Shown here in pieces: positions 1 to 9,295 of a stretch of 34,791 nt of DNA. Location: assembly GCA_012034615.1 (NCBI GenBank), contig JAAUPA010000018.1:1-34791 (forward strand), given 5' to 3'. The DNA comes from Leptolyngbyaceae cyanobacterium CSU_1_4 (GTDB lineage Bacteria > Cyanobacteriota > Cyanobacteriia > Elainellales > Elainellaceae). Numbering within the stretch: position 1 is the stretch's first letter; the number at the start of each line of letters is the position of its first letter. A model generated the notes under the pieces. It was not told where the DNA came from and did not search any database. It saw only the letters and a program-made list of their open reading frames with translations. Made by a program: the position numbers and the translations under genes.

Positions 1-1
1 C

Positions 2-72
2 TCTAACTCTGTTTGAATTTACAAACACTCTCTAACTCTGTTTGAATTTACAAACACTCTCTAACTCTGTTT
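2..72. repeat. 29-bp tandem repeat, about 2.4 copies
   Basis: Two perfect 29-base units occupy 2-30 and 31-59, and a third is cut short at about 72. Each unit holds an inverted repeat, GTTTG-6 nt-CAAAC, so each could fold into a small hairpin. The array starts at the window edge and may extend further left. It lies just beyond the stop codon of the DUF815 gene. There are no spacers, so it is not a CRISPR. It resembles the short tandem repeats common between cyanobacterial genes; no function can be assigned. Confidence 0.85.
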
Positions 73-110
73 TAGGGTTTGAATTTTGTATAAGTCCTAA
101 CCTCAGATCC

Positions 111-1451
111 CTAATGCGCTGGGTCTGCTCGCAAAAAATCGACAAACTGCCTGGCTGTCCGTCCCGATCGCCCATTTTGCCGAGTTGCCCACTGCAACGC
201 CCGAAACTCCAAATCCGCATCACTAATCTCGATCGCCGCTTCTTTCACCAAATGGCGAACAATTTCTAAATAAGTAGTTTGATCCGCAGGCTCAAAGGTC
301 AGCGTTAAGCCAAAGCGATCGCTAAACGACAGCTTTTCCTGCAACGTATCCCAGTGGTGGATCTCATCCGCATCTTTGGGCGTGGGGCGATCGCCGTAAA
401 ACTCCCGCACCAAATGCCGCCGATTGGAGGTCGCATACACCACTACGTTTTCGGGTCGCGCCGTCAAGCTGCCTTCCAAAACTACCTTAAGCGCCTTAAA
501 CGCCTCATCATCTTCCTCAAAAGACAGGTCATCGACAAAAATAATGAACCGATGGAGCACCGGGCGCAACTGCTCGACGATCGTGGGCAGATCTTTCAAA
601 TTCGCCTTGCCCACTTCAATCAGCCGCAAACCGCGATCGCCATATTCATGCACCAAAGCTTTAACCAGCGAAGACTTCCCCGTGCCCCGACTGCCATAAA
701 GCAATACATTCAACGCCGGGTAGCCTGCTAGGAGCGCTTCCGTATTTTTCAGCAACGCCGCCCTAGGAATCTCATAGCCTACCAGCGATCGCAGTCGAAT
801 TGGGTCGGGGTAAGCAACGCCCACAAACTGCCCATTTTGCCAGCGAAAAGCTTGATACGTCGCAAACACACCAATTCCAGCTTGGCAATAATAATTGGCT
901 AAGTCGGGCAAAACTTCTGTCCAATCTTCTAAAGTTTGGAATTGCTGCCAAAGATTGGGGTCAAGAACCTGACTAGGCGTGCGCTCTGCAAAATACCCAC
1001 CAGGAATCGTCCACTCGACTAGCGGCGCAGACAGGGAAAACCCAGCTTTCATCCACAGGTTAAACTGATGACCACTGCATTGATACAAACTTTGCAACCG
1101 CCGTAAATCCTCCTGTGCTGCCAGTACTAAGGCGGGGGGCAAATCTGACAGGGGCGACCCCTTGGGGGTTACTCGAAGCGATCGCTGTACCTGTCGAGTA
1201 AACGGGTTATCTGCCCGCACAATCTGCATTAACAAATAATCCTGCCAACTCAACCCCGCCGCCGCCATTGCCCGAAACCATTGACCATAAGCCTCTAAGC
1301 AATCCAAGCCATCCTGATCCTGTTGCCGAAACGCCCGCAGCAACCGTAAAAATGCTTGCCCAATTTCATCATCTAAAACTGCCTGATAGAGCAATAAGGA
1401 TGCCACCTGACGCTGCAAAAACTGAATGGAGGAAGAGACAGAATCGTTCAT
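111..1451 (-). CDS. DUF815-family AAA+ ATP-binding protein
   Basis: A protein of 446 aa. A Walker A motif, GSRGTGKSS, lies near residues 253-261 and a Walker B motif, FIIFVDDLSF, near 302-311, followed by a conserved YATSNRRHL segment. This order is typical of DUF815, a family of P-loop ATPases related to AAA+ proteins. The N-terminal 250 residues are helical and variable; the C-terminus is a small helical lid. The family's cellular role is not established; a remodelling or regulatory ATPase is only an inference. It begins with ATG at 1451 and is divergent from the TMEM14-like gene, 115 bp away. No signal peptide or membrane segment is visible. The reading frame is intact. Confidence 0.88.
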   Translation of the reverse strand: MNDSVSSSIQFLQRQVASLLLYQAVLDDEIGQAFLRLLRAFRQQDQDGLDCLEAYGQWFRAMAAAGLSWQDYLLMQIVRADNPFTRQVQRSLRVTPKGSPLSDLPPALVLAAQEDLRRLQSLYQCSGHQFNLWMKAGFSLSAPLVEWTIPGGYFAERTPSQVLDPNLWQQFQTLEDWTEVLPDLANYYCQAGIGVFATYQAFRWQNGQFVGVAYPDPIRLRSLVGYEIPRAALLKNTEALLAGYPALNVLLYGSRGTGKSSLVKALVHEYGDRGLRLIEVGKANLKDLPTIVEQLRPVLHRFIIFVDDLSFEEDDEAFKALKVVLEGSLTARPENVVVYATSNRRHLVREFYGDRPTPKDADEIHHWDTLQEKLSFSDRFGLTLTFEPADQTTYLEIVRHLVKEAAIEISDADLEFRALQWATRQNGRSGRTARQFVDFLRADPAH

Positions 1452-1566
1452 TAATACCAGATGTTACAGAACATTGATTCCAGACGAATTAGAGGCTGAA
1501 CAATGAGAATATGGGCGATAGTTGGACATTCGCCAGCTTACCATCACCCTATCATTCCTATTCGCT

Positions 1567-1878
1567 ATGACTCCCGGAACCCTTGCAGCGATCGCTTACG
1601 CCCTCCTCGCCATCATTGGCGGCATCATTGGCTACACCCAAGTCCAGAGTAAAGTTTCTCTCATTTCTGGCATCGTCAGCGGCTCACTTCTTTTAGCTGG
1701 AGGAATTGCCCAACAGCAAGGCATGGTGTGGGGTCTACCGCTATCGGTTGCCATTACTGCTTTACTGATCGTCGTCTTTGCCGTGCGTTGGTTCAAAACC
1801 CGTAAGCTCATGCCCGCCGGGCTGATGATTGCCGCAGGGATTGCTGCTTTAGGCGGAATGCTAGTGCAATTCACTTAG
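1567..1878 (+). CDS. TMEM14-like small membrane protein
   Basis: A protein of 103 aa made almost entirely of hydrophobic segments: four predicted membrane helices separated by short loops, beginning MTPGTLAAIAYALLAIIGG. The glycine-rich first helix and the SLISG motif after it match the TMEM14/Tmemb_14 family, which includes the plastid fatty-acid exporter FAX1 in plants. Bacterial members are uncharacterised, so fatty-acid or small-molecule transport is inference. I chose ATG 1567 because the family starts there; the frame could be extended upstream to a TTG at 1522, but the added residues look non-conserved. It is divergent from the DUF815 gene. Confidence 0.82.
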   Translation: MTPGTLAAIAYALLAIIGGIIGYTQVQSKVSLISGIVSGSLLLAGGIAQQQGMVWGLPLSVAITALLIVVFAVRWFKTRKLMPAGLMIAAGIAALGGMLVQFT

Positions 1879-1931
1879 ACTAAAATTTGCTCTAAGGATT
1901 TTAACAAGCAACCGCTAATTCCTCAGATGCC

Positions 1932-2108
1932 TTAGGAAGCCTGGGGAGTTTTTGCACGGCTACCTCTTTCACTAGGGTCAACCTGCCCCAACCCATGCTT
2001 CAGCTCAGAGGCTAAGAAAACAGGATCATTGAAAGGATCAACATCCCCTTTACGGGGGGGATTAAAGAAATCACGTACATTTTGGCGATCGCGCTACTGA
2101 TCCGTCAT
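1932..2108 (-). pseudogene. small conserved-looking ORF interrupted by an amber codon
   Basis: An ATG at 2108 preceded by AGGA reads MTDQ and then TAG (2096-2094). The same frame then runs open for 53 codons to TAA at 1934-1932. The open part is protein-like (RDRQNVRDFFNPPRKGD, then VDPFNDPVFLASELKHG), with an acidic-aromatic middle and a basic end. There is no alternative ATG, GTG or TTG upstream of the conserved-looking part in this frame, so it was probably one 58-aa gene. A single C-to-T change (CAG to TAG) would explain the stop, as would a base-calling error. It sits 52 bp downstream of the Mo-nitrogenase-domain gene, probably in one transcript. I do not recognise the family. Confidence 0.5.
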
Positions 2109-2160
2109 TTTTCCTAAATTAAACTCTTCGGAGAATTTAAACAAGAGCGCTGAAACCCAT

Positions 2161-2538
2161 TTAACAGTAGATAGAAATGTCTTCGCCACAAACGTCTGCT
2201 AGGTAGCAGAGCGCCCGAAACCGTAAGGCAACAACTTCGTCGTAAACAGGATTTAGCTTACACAGAGGCGGAATGTAAAGCAGAGTATAGCCCTTAAACT
2301 GAACTCGTCTTTCAAACGGGCATTGAGACGGAATTCGCTGACACAAAAAGTGAGCAAATCTTGCCTCTTTAACTTCAATTTTGTCCAACCATCGCCGTAC
2401 TGGAGAGAAAAAGTCGATCGCAGGCTTGGCGGATGCCTTGGAAGGCGATACTGCGCTGGAGATCGCATTGGTCTGGTTAACCCAACCCCAACTAACAAGG
2501 GTAGAGGTTTTTGTGTCGTCATTTTTTGATGAGTTCAT
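2161..2538 (-). CDS. Mo-dependent nitrogenase C-terminal domain protein
   Basis: A protein of 125 aa. After about 45 variable residues it carries a compact conserved block, from PVRRWLDKIEV through HFLCQRIPSQCPFER and YIPPLCKLNP to FRALCYLADVCGED, with several cysteines. This matches the domain named after the C-terminus of some Mo-dependent nitrogenase proteins, which is widespread as a stand-alone small protein in cyanobacteria, including non-fixers. Its biochemical role is unknown. It does not by itself indicate nitrogen fixation, since no nif gene is in the window. The start at ATG 2538 is supported by an AAGGAAGGA ribosome site just upstream. Confidence 0.85.
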   Translation of the reverse strand: MNSSKNDDTKTSTLVSWGWVNQTNAISSAVSPSKASAKPAIDFFSPVRRWLDKIEVKEARFAHFLCQRIPSQCPFERRVQFKGYTLLYIPPLCKLNPVYDEVVALRFRALCYLADVCGEDISIYC

Positions 2539-2689
2539 CGTTCCTTCCTTGATTCCAACTGGCTAGTGACCTAGATGGGATAAATCACTTGTAAAGTTCC
2601 CCTAATAGACTCATACACCGGTCAAAGCGACCTTATCGGAACGAATTGTTAATGCTTAAAGCGAGAAAAAATGGTAAGCCTAATACTTT

Positions 2690-2817
2690 TTCAAGACTAG
2701 AAAAACCCTCACTTAAGTAACAAGTGTAGAAGGCTACAGTTCATTCCATTGCTTCAACTGACATGGCTATTGTGTCCGAAGTAAATCGGATGGAAGTTCG
2801 TGGAAACACGGATTTTT
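2690..2817 (+). ncRNA. candidate small RNA ending in an intrinsic terminator
   Basis: The 2539-3035 gap has no plausible protein gene. On the plus strand it holds three successive hairpins: CACTT/AAGTG (2710-2726), TCCG/CGGA (2775-2790), and TTCGTG-GAAA-CACGGA (2797-2812), the last with a GNRA tetraloop and directly followed by TTTTT (2813-2817). That final element has the form of a Rho-independent terminator with no gene upstream on this strand. A TAATAC hexamer near 2681 could be a -10 box, but no convincing -35 is visible. The 5' end is a guess. No known RNA family was recognised. Confidence 0.3.
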
Positions 2818-2970
2818 GAGATTGATAAACCTTTGAAATAGGGCAGCTTCACCTGATATTTTGTTGATGAAGTGTGTCGGAAGCTACAGTTTTAAAGTGA
2901 GTCGAGACTCGAAGTAAAAAAAGCAATTAAAATATTTTCGTGGTGATTTCCGACTAACACCATAACACTC

Positions 2971-2997
2971 AAAAAGGCAACCTGTCGATCGCCTTTT
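2971..2997 (-). terminator. probable intrinsic terminator of rnj
   Basis: Read on the minus strand, AAAAGGC, a 12-nt loop and GCCTTTTT form a 7-bp stem ending in a T-run, 38 bp beyond the rnj stop codon. The stem is AT-rich at its base and could also act weakly in the other direction. Confidence 0.55.
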
Positions 2998-3035
2998 CAA
3001 ACTTTACTTGAACTTAAAGAGAAGTGATACTGCCC

Positions 3036-4872
3036 TTAAGAAGCAACCTTCGCTGTCGATCGCTGTCTGCGAGAGCTACTAGGGGAAGTAGACTGTGGGG
3101 TCGGAACCTGCGCGGTTTGGGCAGTCGGCGGGGGGGGCACCGAGGGCTTCTGAGAGGAAGGCTGTTCAGTAGTCTGCATCATGAACACCAGCGTAGGACT
3201 AGACTGAAGTTCGCGTCGGAGCAATCGCCGTAAGTCCGCTTCAATGTCTGCTTGTAGCTTCACCCAGTTCACTTCAGCCGCTTTGCCATTCCCTGAGGCA
3301 GGGGCAATTTCTGACCAACCATTTTTAACAACATTCTCAATGCTTTGAGACACCGCCTTTTCGAGACGAGCCTTTTCAATGTTAGTCACCACACCGCGCA
3401 AATGAACCTCAGGCTTTGCTATTAATTCACCCGCCCCGTTAATAGCAGCAGCAATGGTCACAATCCCTTCTTCAGCCATCTGCTGCCGCTCTTTAAGCAC
3501 GCGCTCTTGAACAATTCCTGAGCGAGAAGCATCTACCAACTCAATCCCGGAAGGCACCTTCCCTGAAACCCGAATGCGATCGGGAGTCAGTTCCACCACA
3601 TCCCCATTGTCAATAATAATCATGTTCTCTGCCGGAATGCCCATGCTCTGAGCAGTTTCAGAATGCTTAACCAACATCCGATGTTCGCCGTGGACGGGCA
3701 GAAAGAACTTAGGACGGGTCAGGGCAATCATCATCTTTTGATCTTCCTGGGCTCCGTGCCCAGAAACGTGAATGCCTTTATCCTTGCCGTACACCACTTT
3801 TGCGCCTTGCATCATCAGCTTGTCGATGGTGTTGACGACGGCGATCGTGTTGCCCGGAATGGGGTTTGCCGAGAACACAACGGTATCACCTTCGCGGATT
3901 TTAACCTGGCGGTGTTCTTGGTTAGCGATACGAGTCATGGCTGCCATCGGTTCGCCTTGTGACCCAGTAGTCAGAATCAGAACGTTGTTGTCCGGTAATT
4001 TATTAACGGTGTTGAGGGGCACAAAAATATCGTCGGTGCACTTGATGTACCCTAAGTTCCGCGCATGGGCAATCACGTTGAGCATTGAGCGACCCAGAAC
4101 AGCCACCGATCGCTTGTTCTTTTTCGCCAGTTCTAGAATCATGTTGACGCGATGTACAGAGGAGGCAAAGGTTGTAACCAGTAGCCGTCCTGGAGCCTGG
4201 GAAAAAATGCGATCGAGGTTAGGAAAAACGGCTCGCTCAGAAGGCGTAAATCCTGGCACTTCCGAGTTAGTCGAATCGCTAATCAAGCAGAGCACTCCTT
4301 TCTCACCATGCTCTGCTAAGCGCTGCAAATCAAAAGTTTCGCCATCCACAGGCGTATGGTCAATCTTAAAAATCGCCCGTGTGAATCACCACGCCTAAGG
4401 GAGTATGGATGGCGACAGTGAAGCTATCCGCCATAGAGTGGGTATTGCGAATATATTCTACGAGGAAAGAGGAGCCAATACGAACCATATCGCGGGGACG
4501 AACCGTGCGCAGTTCAGTGCGATCGGAAACGCCTGCTTCTTCTAGCTTGTCTTGCAAGAGCGCCATCGCCAAGCGAGGTCCGTAGATCACTGGAATATCA
4601 AATTGTTTGAGGTGGAAGGCAATCCCACCAATATGATCTTCGTGACCGTGAGTGACAATCATGCCTTTAATTTTGTGACGGTTTTCCCGCAGGTAGGTCA
4701 TGTCTGGCAAGACAATGTTGACCCCGTGCATGCCATCCGAAGGAAAAGCAAGCCCAGCATCTAGGAGAATAATTTCGTCGTTGTACTCAAACACGCAGGT
4801 ATTTTTACCAATTTCGTGGAGTCCACCAAGAGGGATAACTTTTAATACGTTGGCTGAACCGGTTTGACTCAT
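3036..4872 (-). CDS. rnj: ribonuclease J (frame broken by one extra base)
   Basis: RNase J is a metallo-beta-lactamase/beta-CASP endo- and 5'-exonuclease that matures and degrades RNA in the cytoplasm. The N-terminal part shows GGLHEIGKN (residues 16-24), the metal site HGHEDH (75-80) and HTGDF (164-168). The rest holds the beta-CASP region (ISDSTNS), the LTTGSQGEP motif and the HVSGH and PVHGEH metal motifs, then a Pro/Gln/Ser-rich tail. The gene reads as two pieces, 4872-4366 and 4349-3036. Removing one T from the run at 4372-4368 (minus strand) restores ...HTGDFKIDHTPVDGE... and gives about 611 aa, normal for cyanobacteria. It is the last gene of asd-dapA-rnj. A sequencing error is more likely than a true mutation in this essential gene. 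Confidence 0.93.
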
Positions 4873-5053
4873 GGGTGTCCTTAATTCTTCAAGATGGTTA
4901 GAAACTTTTGCAACGAAGGCGTTGCGAGAAAACAGAACCGAGAGTTCATGGAAATGACAGAACTCAGGGTGTAGAGATGAAACTCTTGGGTGACCTATTT
5001 AGTTGTGAGCAAATCTGTAGGTGCGATCGCCTGAGTGACTCACAAGCTCTGCA

Positions 5054-5944
5054 CTATAAAGGAAGTAATCCCAGTTCTTCCATCACTGTCCGAAGGATTT
5101 GATCAATGTCGAGGGACTGATCTGCCAAAGGGGGGCGAGTATTGCCGACTTGCCAACCCTGTAGCCTTAGCGCAGCTTTCAGAGGGATAGGATTTGCAGT
5201 TACAAACAGAGCTTTGAACAACGGAACAAGCTGTAAGTGAATTTTACGAGCATCCAGAACTTGACCCTGTTCAAATGACTGAACCATCTGCTGCATGAGA
5301 TCTCCCACCAAGTGACTCGCCACGCTCACGACTCCTTTTGCCCCCACTGCTAACATGGGTAAGGTTAAAGAGTCATCACCGGAGTAAATGCTAAACTCGG
5401 GTGGGGTTGAACGTCGAACCTGACTCACTTGGTCAAGGTTGCCACTCGCTTCCTTAATTGCCACAATGTTTGGGATTTTAGCAAGGTGAACCACAGTTTC
5501 AGGCGCTAAGTTTTGACCTGTACGTCCTGGAATGTTGTAAAGCATCATGGGGAGATCGGGACTAGCTTCGGCGATCGCCTGAAAATGCTGATAAAGCCCA
5601 TCTTGGGGGGGCTTGTTGTAGTAGGGAACGACTTGTAGCGTTCCATCTAATCTTAGCTGATCCGCCTTTTGTGTGGCAGCGATCGCTTCTTGGGTAGAAT
5701 TTGATCCTGCCCCTGCAATAATTTTAGCTTTCCCAAAAATTGCCTTTTGAACCACCTGAAAGAGTTCAAATTCTTCGTCCCAGGTGAGGGTAGGCGATTC
5801 GCCAGTTGTCCCACAGACCACTAGGGTATCACTGCCATGTTCAACCAGGTGAACGGCTAGCCGCTCAGCTAAAGCATAATCAACACTACCGTCCTTCGCA
5901 AACGGCGTGATCATTGCAGTCACCACACGTCCAAAATCTACCAC
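5054..5944 (-). CDS. dapA: 4-hydroxy-tetrahydrodipicolinate synthase
   Basis: Condenses pyruvate with aspartate semialdehyde, the first committed step of the diaminopimelate/lysine branch. The 296-aa protein is a complete TIM-barrel enzyme of usual length: GTTGES (45-50), the catalytic tyrosine in [11 protein letters not shown] (Tyr136), and the Schiff-base lysine in AIKEASG (Lys164), followed by the YSGDDS loop. The start is a GTG at 5944 with AGGAG about 10 nt upstream. It lies 46 bp downstream of asd, which makes its substrate, and about 180 bp upstream of rnj, so the three are probably co-transcribed. The frame is intact. Confidence 0.96.
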   Translation of the reverse strand: MVDFGRVVTAMITPFAKDGSVDYALAERLAVHLVEHGSDTLVVCGTTGESPTLTWDEEFELFQVVQKAIFGKAKIIAGAGSNSTQEAIAATQKADQLRLDGTLQVVPYYNKPPQDGLYQHFQAIAEASPDLPMMLYNIPGRTGQNLAPETVVHLAKIPNIVAIKEASGNLDQVSQVRRSTPPEFSIYSGDDSLTLPMLAVGAKGVVSVASHLVGDLMQQMVQSFEQGQVLDARKIHLQLVPLFKALFVTANPIPLKAALRLQGWQVGNTRPPLADQSLDIDQILRTVMEELGLLPL

Positions 5945-5990
5945 ACGTCACTAACTCCTCGATCGTTAAGCTTGAATTTTCTATTTCTGA

Positions 5991-7034
5991 CTAAGCCGTT
6001 GCTACCCGTTTGGTCGGGCGAATTAAATCTTGTGCCACCAACAACTCAGCAATTTGGATGGCATTCAAAGCGGCTCCCTTCCGAATCTGATCACCACTTA
6101 ACCAGAGTTCTAGACAGTTAGGGTCAGAAAGGTCTTGGCGAATTCGCCCGACCAACACCTCGTCTTGTCCGCTCGCTTCACTGGGCATGGGGAAATGGTT
6201 GGTCTGCCAATCATCAACTAGCTTGACTCCCGGAGCCTGACTCAAAATCTCACGGGCTTGAGCCCTGTCAAAAGGCGACTCAAATTCTAGGTTAAGGGCT
6301 TCTGAGTGGGCACGCAATACGGGAACCCGTATACAGGTTGCTGTTATCCGTAGATCAGGTGCTGCGAAGATTTTTCGAGTTTCGTTGACCATTTTCAGTT
6401 CTTCTTCACAATACCCCTGATCGTTGACTGGGGTATTGTGGGGAAAAAGGTTAAATGCCAAAGAGTAGGGAAAGATTTCAGCTTTAGGGTCTTCCCCATT
6501 CAGAATTGCTTGTGCTTGTACTTTGACTTCTTCCATGGCTCTAGCCCCAGCCCCACTGGCAGATTGATAGGTTGCTGCGACAATCCGGCGGATGGGTTGG
6601 ACTTGGTGTAAGGGATAGACTGCGACTGCCATCAAGATAGTGGTGCAGTTGGGGTTGGCAATAATGCCTTGATGCTGAGTAGCGGCGATCGGGTTGACTT
6701 CTGGAATGACCAAGGGGACATCAGGACGCATTCGGAAGGCGCTGGAGTTGTCGATTAGGACAGCCCCGGCTGCCACAATTTTGTCTGCCCAAGCTTTGGA
6801 AACAGAGCCTCCGGCAGAAGCCAGAACCAGGTCAATCTGGTCGAAGGAGCGATCGCCCACTGCTTCAACCCCATGCTCTTTGCCTGCGAACATCAACGTT
6901 TCACCTGCTGAACGAGGCGAGGAGAGTAACTTTAAGCTAGCGACTGGAAAATTACGCTCAGACAATAACCTTAGAAGCTCAGTACCGACTGCTCCTGTCG
7001 CACCCAGAACAGCCACTCGATAAGTTTTGGGCAA
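5991..7034 (-). CDS. asd: aspartate-semialdehyde dehydrogenase
   Basis: Reduces aspartyl phosphate with NADPH to aspartate semialdehyde, the branch point to lysine, threonine and methionine. The 347-aa protein has the N-terminal Rossmann motif GATGAVG (11-17), the SAGGSVSK loop, and the catalytic cysteine in ANPNCTT (Cys130). The SASGAGA segment and C-terminal VGRIRQD region complete the family pattern. The start is TTG at 7034, chosen because GGAGG sits 9 nt upstream and no ATG is suitably placed. It heads the asd-dapA-rnj transcript and is divergent from tig. The length is normal. Confidence 0.96.
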   Translation of the reverse strand: MPKTYRVAVLGATGAVGTELLRLLSERNFPVASLKLLSSPRSAGETLMFAGKEHGVEAVGDRSFDQIDLVLASAGGSVSKAWADKIVAAGAVLIDNSSAFRMRPDVPLVIPEVNPIAATQHQGIIANPNCTTILMAVAVYPLHQVQPIRRIVAATYQSASGAGARAMEEVKVQAQAILNGEDPKAEIFPYSLAFNLFPHNTPVNDQGYCEEELKMVNETRKIFAAPDLRITATCIRVPVLRAHSEALNLEFESPFDRAQAREILSQAPGVKLVDDWQTNHFPMPSEASGQDEVLVGRIRQDLSDPNCLELWLSGDQIRKGAALNAIQIAELLVAQDLIRPTKRVATA

Positions 7035-7043
7035 CCTTAGTAT

Positions 7044-7048
7044 CCTCC
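7044..7048 (-). promoter_or_regulatory. Shine-Dalgarno GGAGG that fixes the TTG start of asd
   Basis: GGAGG on the minus strand lies 9 nt ahead of TTG 7034. It is the main reason to accept a TTG start for asd. Confidence 0.65.
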
Positions 7049-7512
7049 AACCAAACGATGAATGGACTTTTTCTTAAGAACTAGATGAAGATTTTTCAGA
7101 ATTATTCCTCACCCACGAGGGTTTAGTTAAAAGGAGGACAGGAGCGAGGCACAGGTTCATTACTTGGCAGGTACAAAGCTTTAGAGGTACGCCTGAAATC
7201 AGGGTGCGATCGCCTTCCCTTCACTAAAAACCCTATCAAACCTTACAGATTTGCCAAAGTCTAACATTGGCGTATGCAAACTGACCGTATTTATTTCTCC
7301 AAATCATAGCGGATCTCTGGCTGCTTTTTGAAGAAGACGATATTAAGAGATACATTACTAAAGTATCCCCCAATCCTGACTTCTTGATGCCAAAGCGTGA
7401 CGAGATTTGTTGCACTCCTGAGCAGTGGGGTCAGAATCAGCTACTATAGCTAATTGCGGCAAAGCTGAATAGTTTCAGCCCCTTAAGAAGCGACACGCAA
7501 CGAGAAATTCTA
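7049..7512. other. divergent intergenic region between asd and tig
   Basis: About 460 bp without a plausible gene. It must hold the promoters of both the asd and tig operons. An AT-rich TACTATAG lies around 7441-7449 ahead of tig, but I see no well-spaced -35 for it. No strong hairpin or repeat was found. Confidence 0.5.
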
Positions 7513-9180
7513 ATGAAAGTTACCCAGGAAAAGCTCCCCGCCAGTCAAATTGGTCTAGAAATCGAGATCACCCCTGAGATGTCATCAAAGGCTTACGAGA
7601 AGGCTCTCCAGGAGTTTACTCGGAATGCTAACATTCCTGGGTTTCGTAAGGGCAAAGTGCCCCGCCAAGTTTTGCTACAGCGGTTTGGTTCAAGCCGGAT
7701 TAAGGCCACGGTGGTTGAAGATTTGATTCAAGACAGCTTGAAAAAGGCGGTCGAGACCGAAAAAATTCAAACGATGGGGCAATTTAGTCTCCAGTCCTCC
7801 TTCGACGAGTTAGTAGAGCAATTTGAGCCTGGTTCACCCTTAACCTTTGCCGCCGCGATCGATGTTCCGCCGGAGGTCAAGCTGGGTGAATACACGGGGT
7901 TGACGGTTCAAGCAGAAGAAGTAAAGTACGACTCTGGCAAAGTGGACGAGGTGCTAGAAAACTATCGGAAGCGGGCTGCAACACTGGTTCCGGTTGAAGG
8001 ACGAGTTGCTGAACCCGGCGACATGGCGATCGTAGACTTTGCTGGACGATTTGCAGAAGGGCCCGAAGGGGAAGAGGCTGGCGAAATTCCGGGCGGCAGC
8101 GCCGAAGATTTTCAGGTTGAACTCTCTGAAGGTAAATTTATTCCGGGATTTGTGGAAGGAACGTTTGGGATGAGTCCCGGCGAAACCAAGGAAGTCGAGG
8201 TGACTTTTCCCGAAGACTATCCTCAGCAGGACTTGGCAGGCAAACCCGCTATCTTTACGATCACACTGAAGGAATTGAAAGCCCAAGAGCTGCCCGATTT
8301 AGATGATGATTTTGCTCAAGAAGTCAGCGATTTTGAGACTGTGGCAGAACTGCGAGAATCCTTAGAAACTCGTTACCAGAAAGAAGCCGAGCAAAAAACC
8401 AAGGATAACAAGCAGGAAGCTTTGCTCACAGAGCTAGTGAAGCATGTTGAGGTTGAACTGCCTGAAACCTTGGTGAAACAAGAAATTGACTACTCTGTTA
8501 CCCAAACAGCCATGCAGTTTAGTCAGCAAGGAATGGACGTTAAAAAAATGTTCACTCCAGAAATTGTTTCCATGCTGCGACAGCAGGCTCGCCCTGAGTC
8601 GATTACACGGATTCAGCGCACTCTGGCTTTAGGAGAAATTGCGAAGCAGCAATCTTTGGAGGTGGAGGCTAGCGCGATCGAAGCCAAAATGAATGAAATC
8701 TTGGCTGAGTATGCGGGGCAAGATCGGGAGTTCGATATGGAACGGTTGCGGGAAGTGGTTTCGGAAGATTTGCTGAAGGATAAAATCTTGAGTTGGTTAG
8801 AGGAGCATGGCTCGGTAGAACTGGTTCCAGAGGGTTCGTTGAAGCCGACTGAAGCAGCGGAAGAGGACTTAGAAGAGAGTCAGGGATCTCCTGGGGAAAC
8901 TGAGGTTGCTTCTGATGCGGCGATCGTCGATGTTGTAGCTGAAGTGGTAGAAGAGGGTGCTGAAGCCGAGGAGGCTGAAGTAGAGGGGGCAGAGGAGAGA
9001 ACCGAAGCGATCGCTGAAGAAGCGATCGACGCGGCGGCTCCTGAAACTCCCAAAAAACCAAGGGGAAAGCAGGGAAGCCAACGCCTTAATCTGAATCGAA
9101 GTAGGATAGGGGAAGGAGGGAGCGGTTCTGAGGAGAGATCTCAAGCGATCGCGTTTCATCCTTCCTCACGTCCTCCCTGA
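7513..9180 (+). CDS. tig: trigger factor, with an uncertain C-terminal tail
   Basis: Ribosome-bound chaperone that receives nascent chains at the exit tunnel. The ribosome-docking signature GFRKGKVPR is at residues 43-51. The FKBP-type prolyl isomerase domain follows at roughly 165-250 (start GDMAIVDFAGRF), then the helical C-terminal arms. After about residue 440 comes a low-complexity acidic tail. The last 40 residues as read look like out-of-frame sequence. Adding one A to the run at 9052-9057 would instead give PKKTKGKAGKPTP and a stop at 9087-9089, closer to the usual Lys-rich ending. It is the first gene of tig-clpP-clpX, divergent from asd. Confidence 0.95.
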   Translation: MKVTQEKLPASQIGLEIEITPEMSSKAYEKALQEFTRNANIPGFRKGKVPRQVLLQRFGSSRIKATVVEDLIQDSLKKAVETEKIQTMGQFSLQSSFDELVEQFEPGSPLTFAAAIDVPPEVKLGEYTGLTVQAEEVKYDSGKVDEVLENYRKRAATLVPVEGRVAEPGDMAIVDFAGRFAEGPEGEEAGEIPGGSAEDFQVELSEGKFIPGFVEGTFGMSPGETKEVEVTFPEDYPQQDLAGKPAIFTITLKELKAQELPDLDDDFAQEVSDFETVAELRESLETRYQKEAEQKTKDNKQEALLTELVKHVEVELPETLVKQEIDYSVTQTAMQFSQQGMDVKKMFTPEIVSMLRQQARPESITRIQRTLALGEIAKQQSLEVEASAIEAKMNEILAEYAGQDREFDMERLREVVSEDLLKDKILSWLEEHGSVELVPEGSLKPTEAAEEDLEESQGSPGETEVASDAAIVDVVAEVVEEGAEAEEAEVEGAEERTEAIAEEAIDAAAPETPKKPRGKQGSQRLNLNRSRIGEGGSGSEERSQAIAFHPSSRPP

Positions 9181-9295
9181 ATGCTCTAGGACAGTTAGTC
9201 CATCATTGTCGGGTAGAGTAAGGGTGCTGAAGCCAGCAGACCTGCAAAGCTGATTTTTATCTCAAAAACAAGAGTTCATCGTATTTTCAGATCCT

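Noticed and set aside
1-72. CRISPR array
   Set aside because: The 29-bp units are contiguous, with no variable spacers and no cas genes nearby.
2161-2538. Evidence of nitrogen fixation
   Set aside because: The Mo-nitrogenase C-terminal domain occurs as a stand-alone protein in non-fixing cyanobacteria, and no nif genes are present.
4366-4372. Programmed frameshifting in rnj
   Set aside because: Similar one-base breaks occur in many unrelated genes, in both directions and in all four bases, which fits sequencing error better.
3772-4398. 208-aa plus-strand open frame
   Set aside because: It lies wholly opposite rnj, whose motifs are clear; its translation shows no family-like sequence.
8669-9159. 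Minus-strand open frames opposite the trigger-factor tail
   Set aside because: They arise from the low-complexity Glu/Ala-rich coding strand read backwards (Leu/Pro/Gln-rich).
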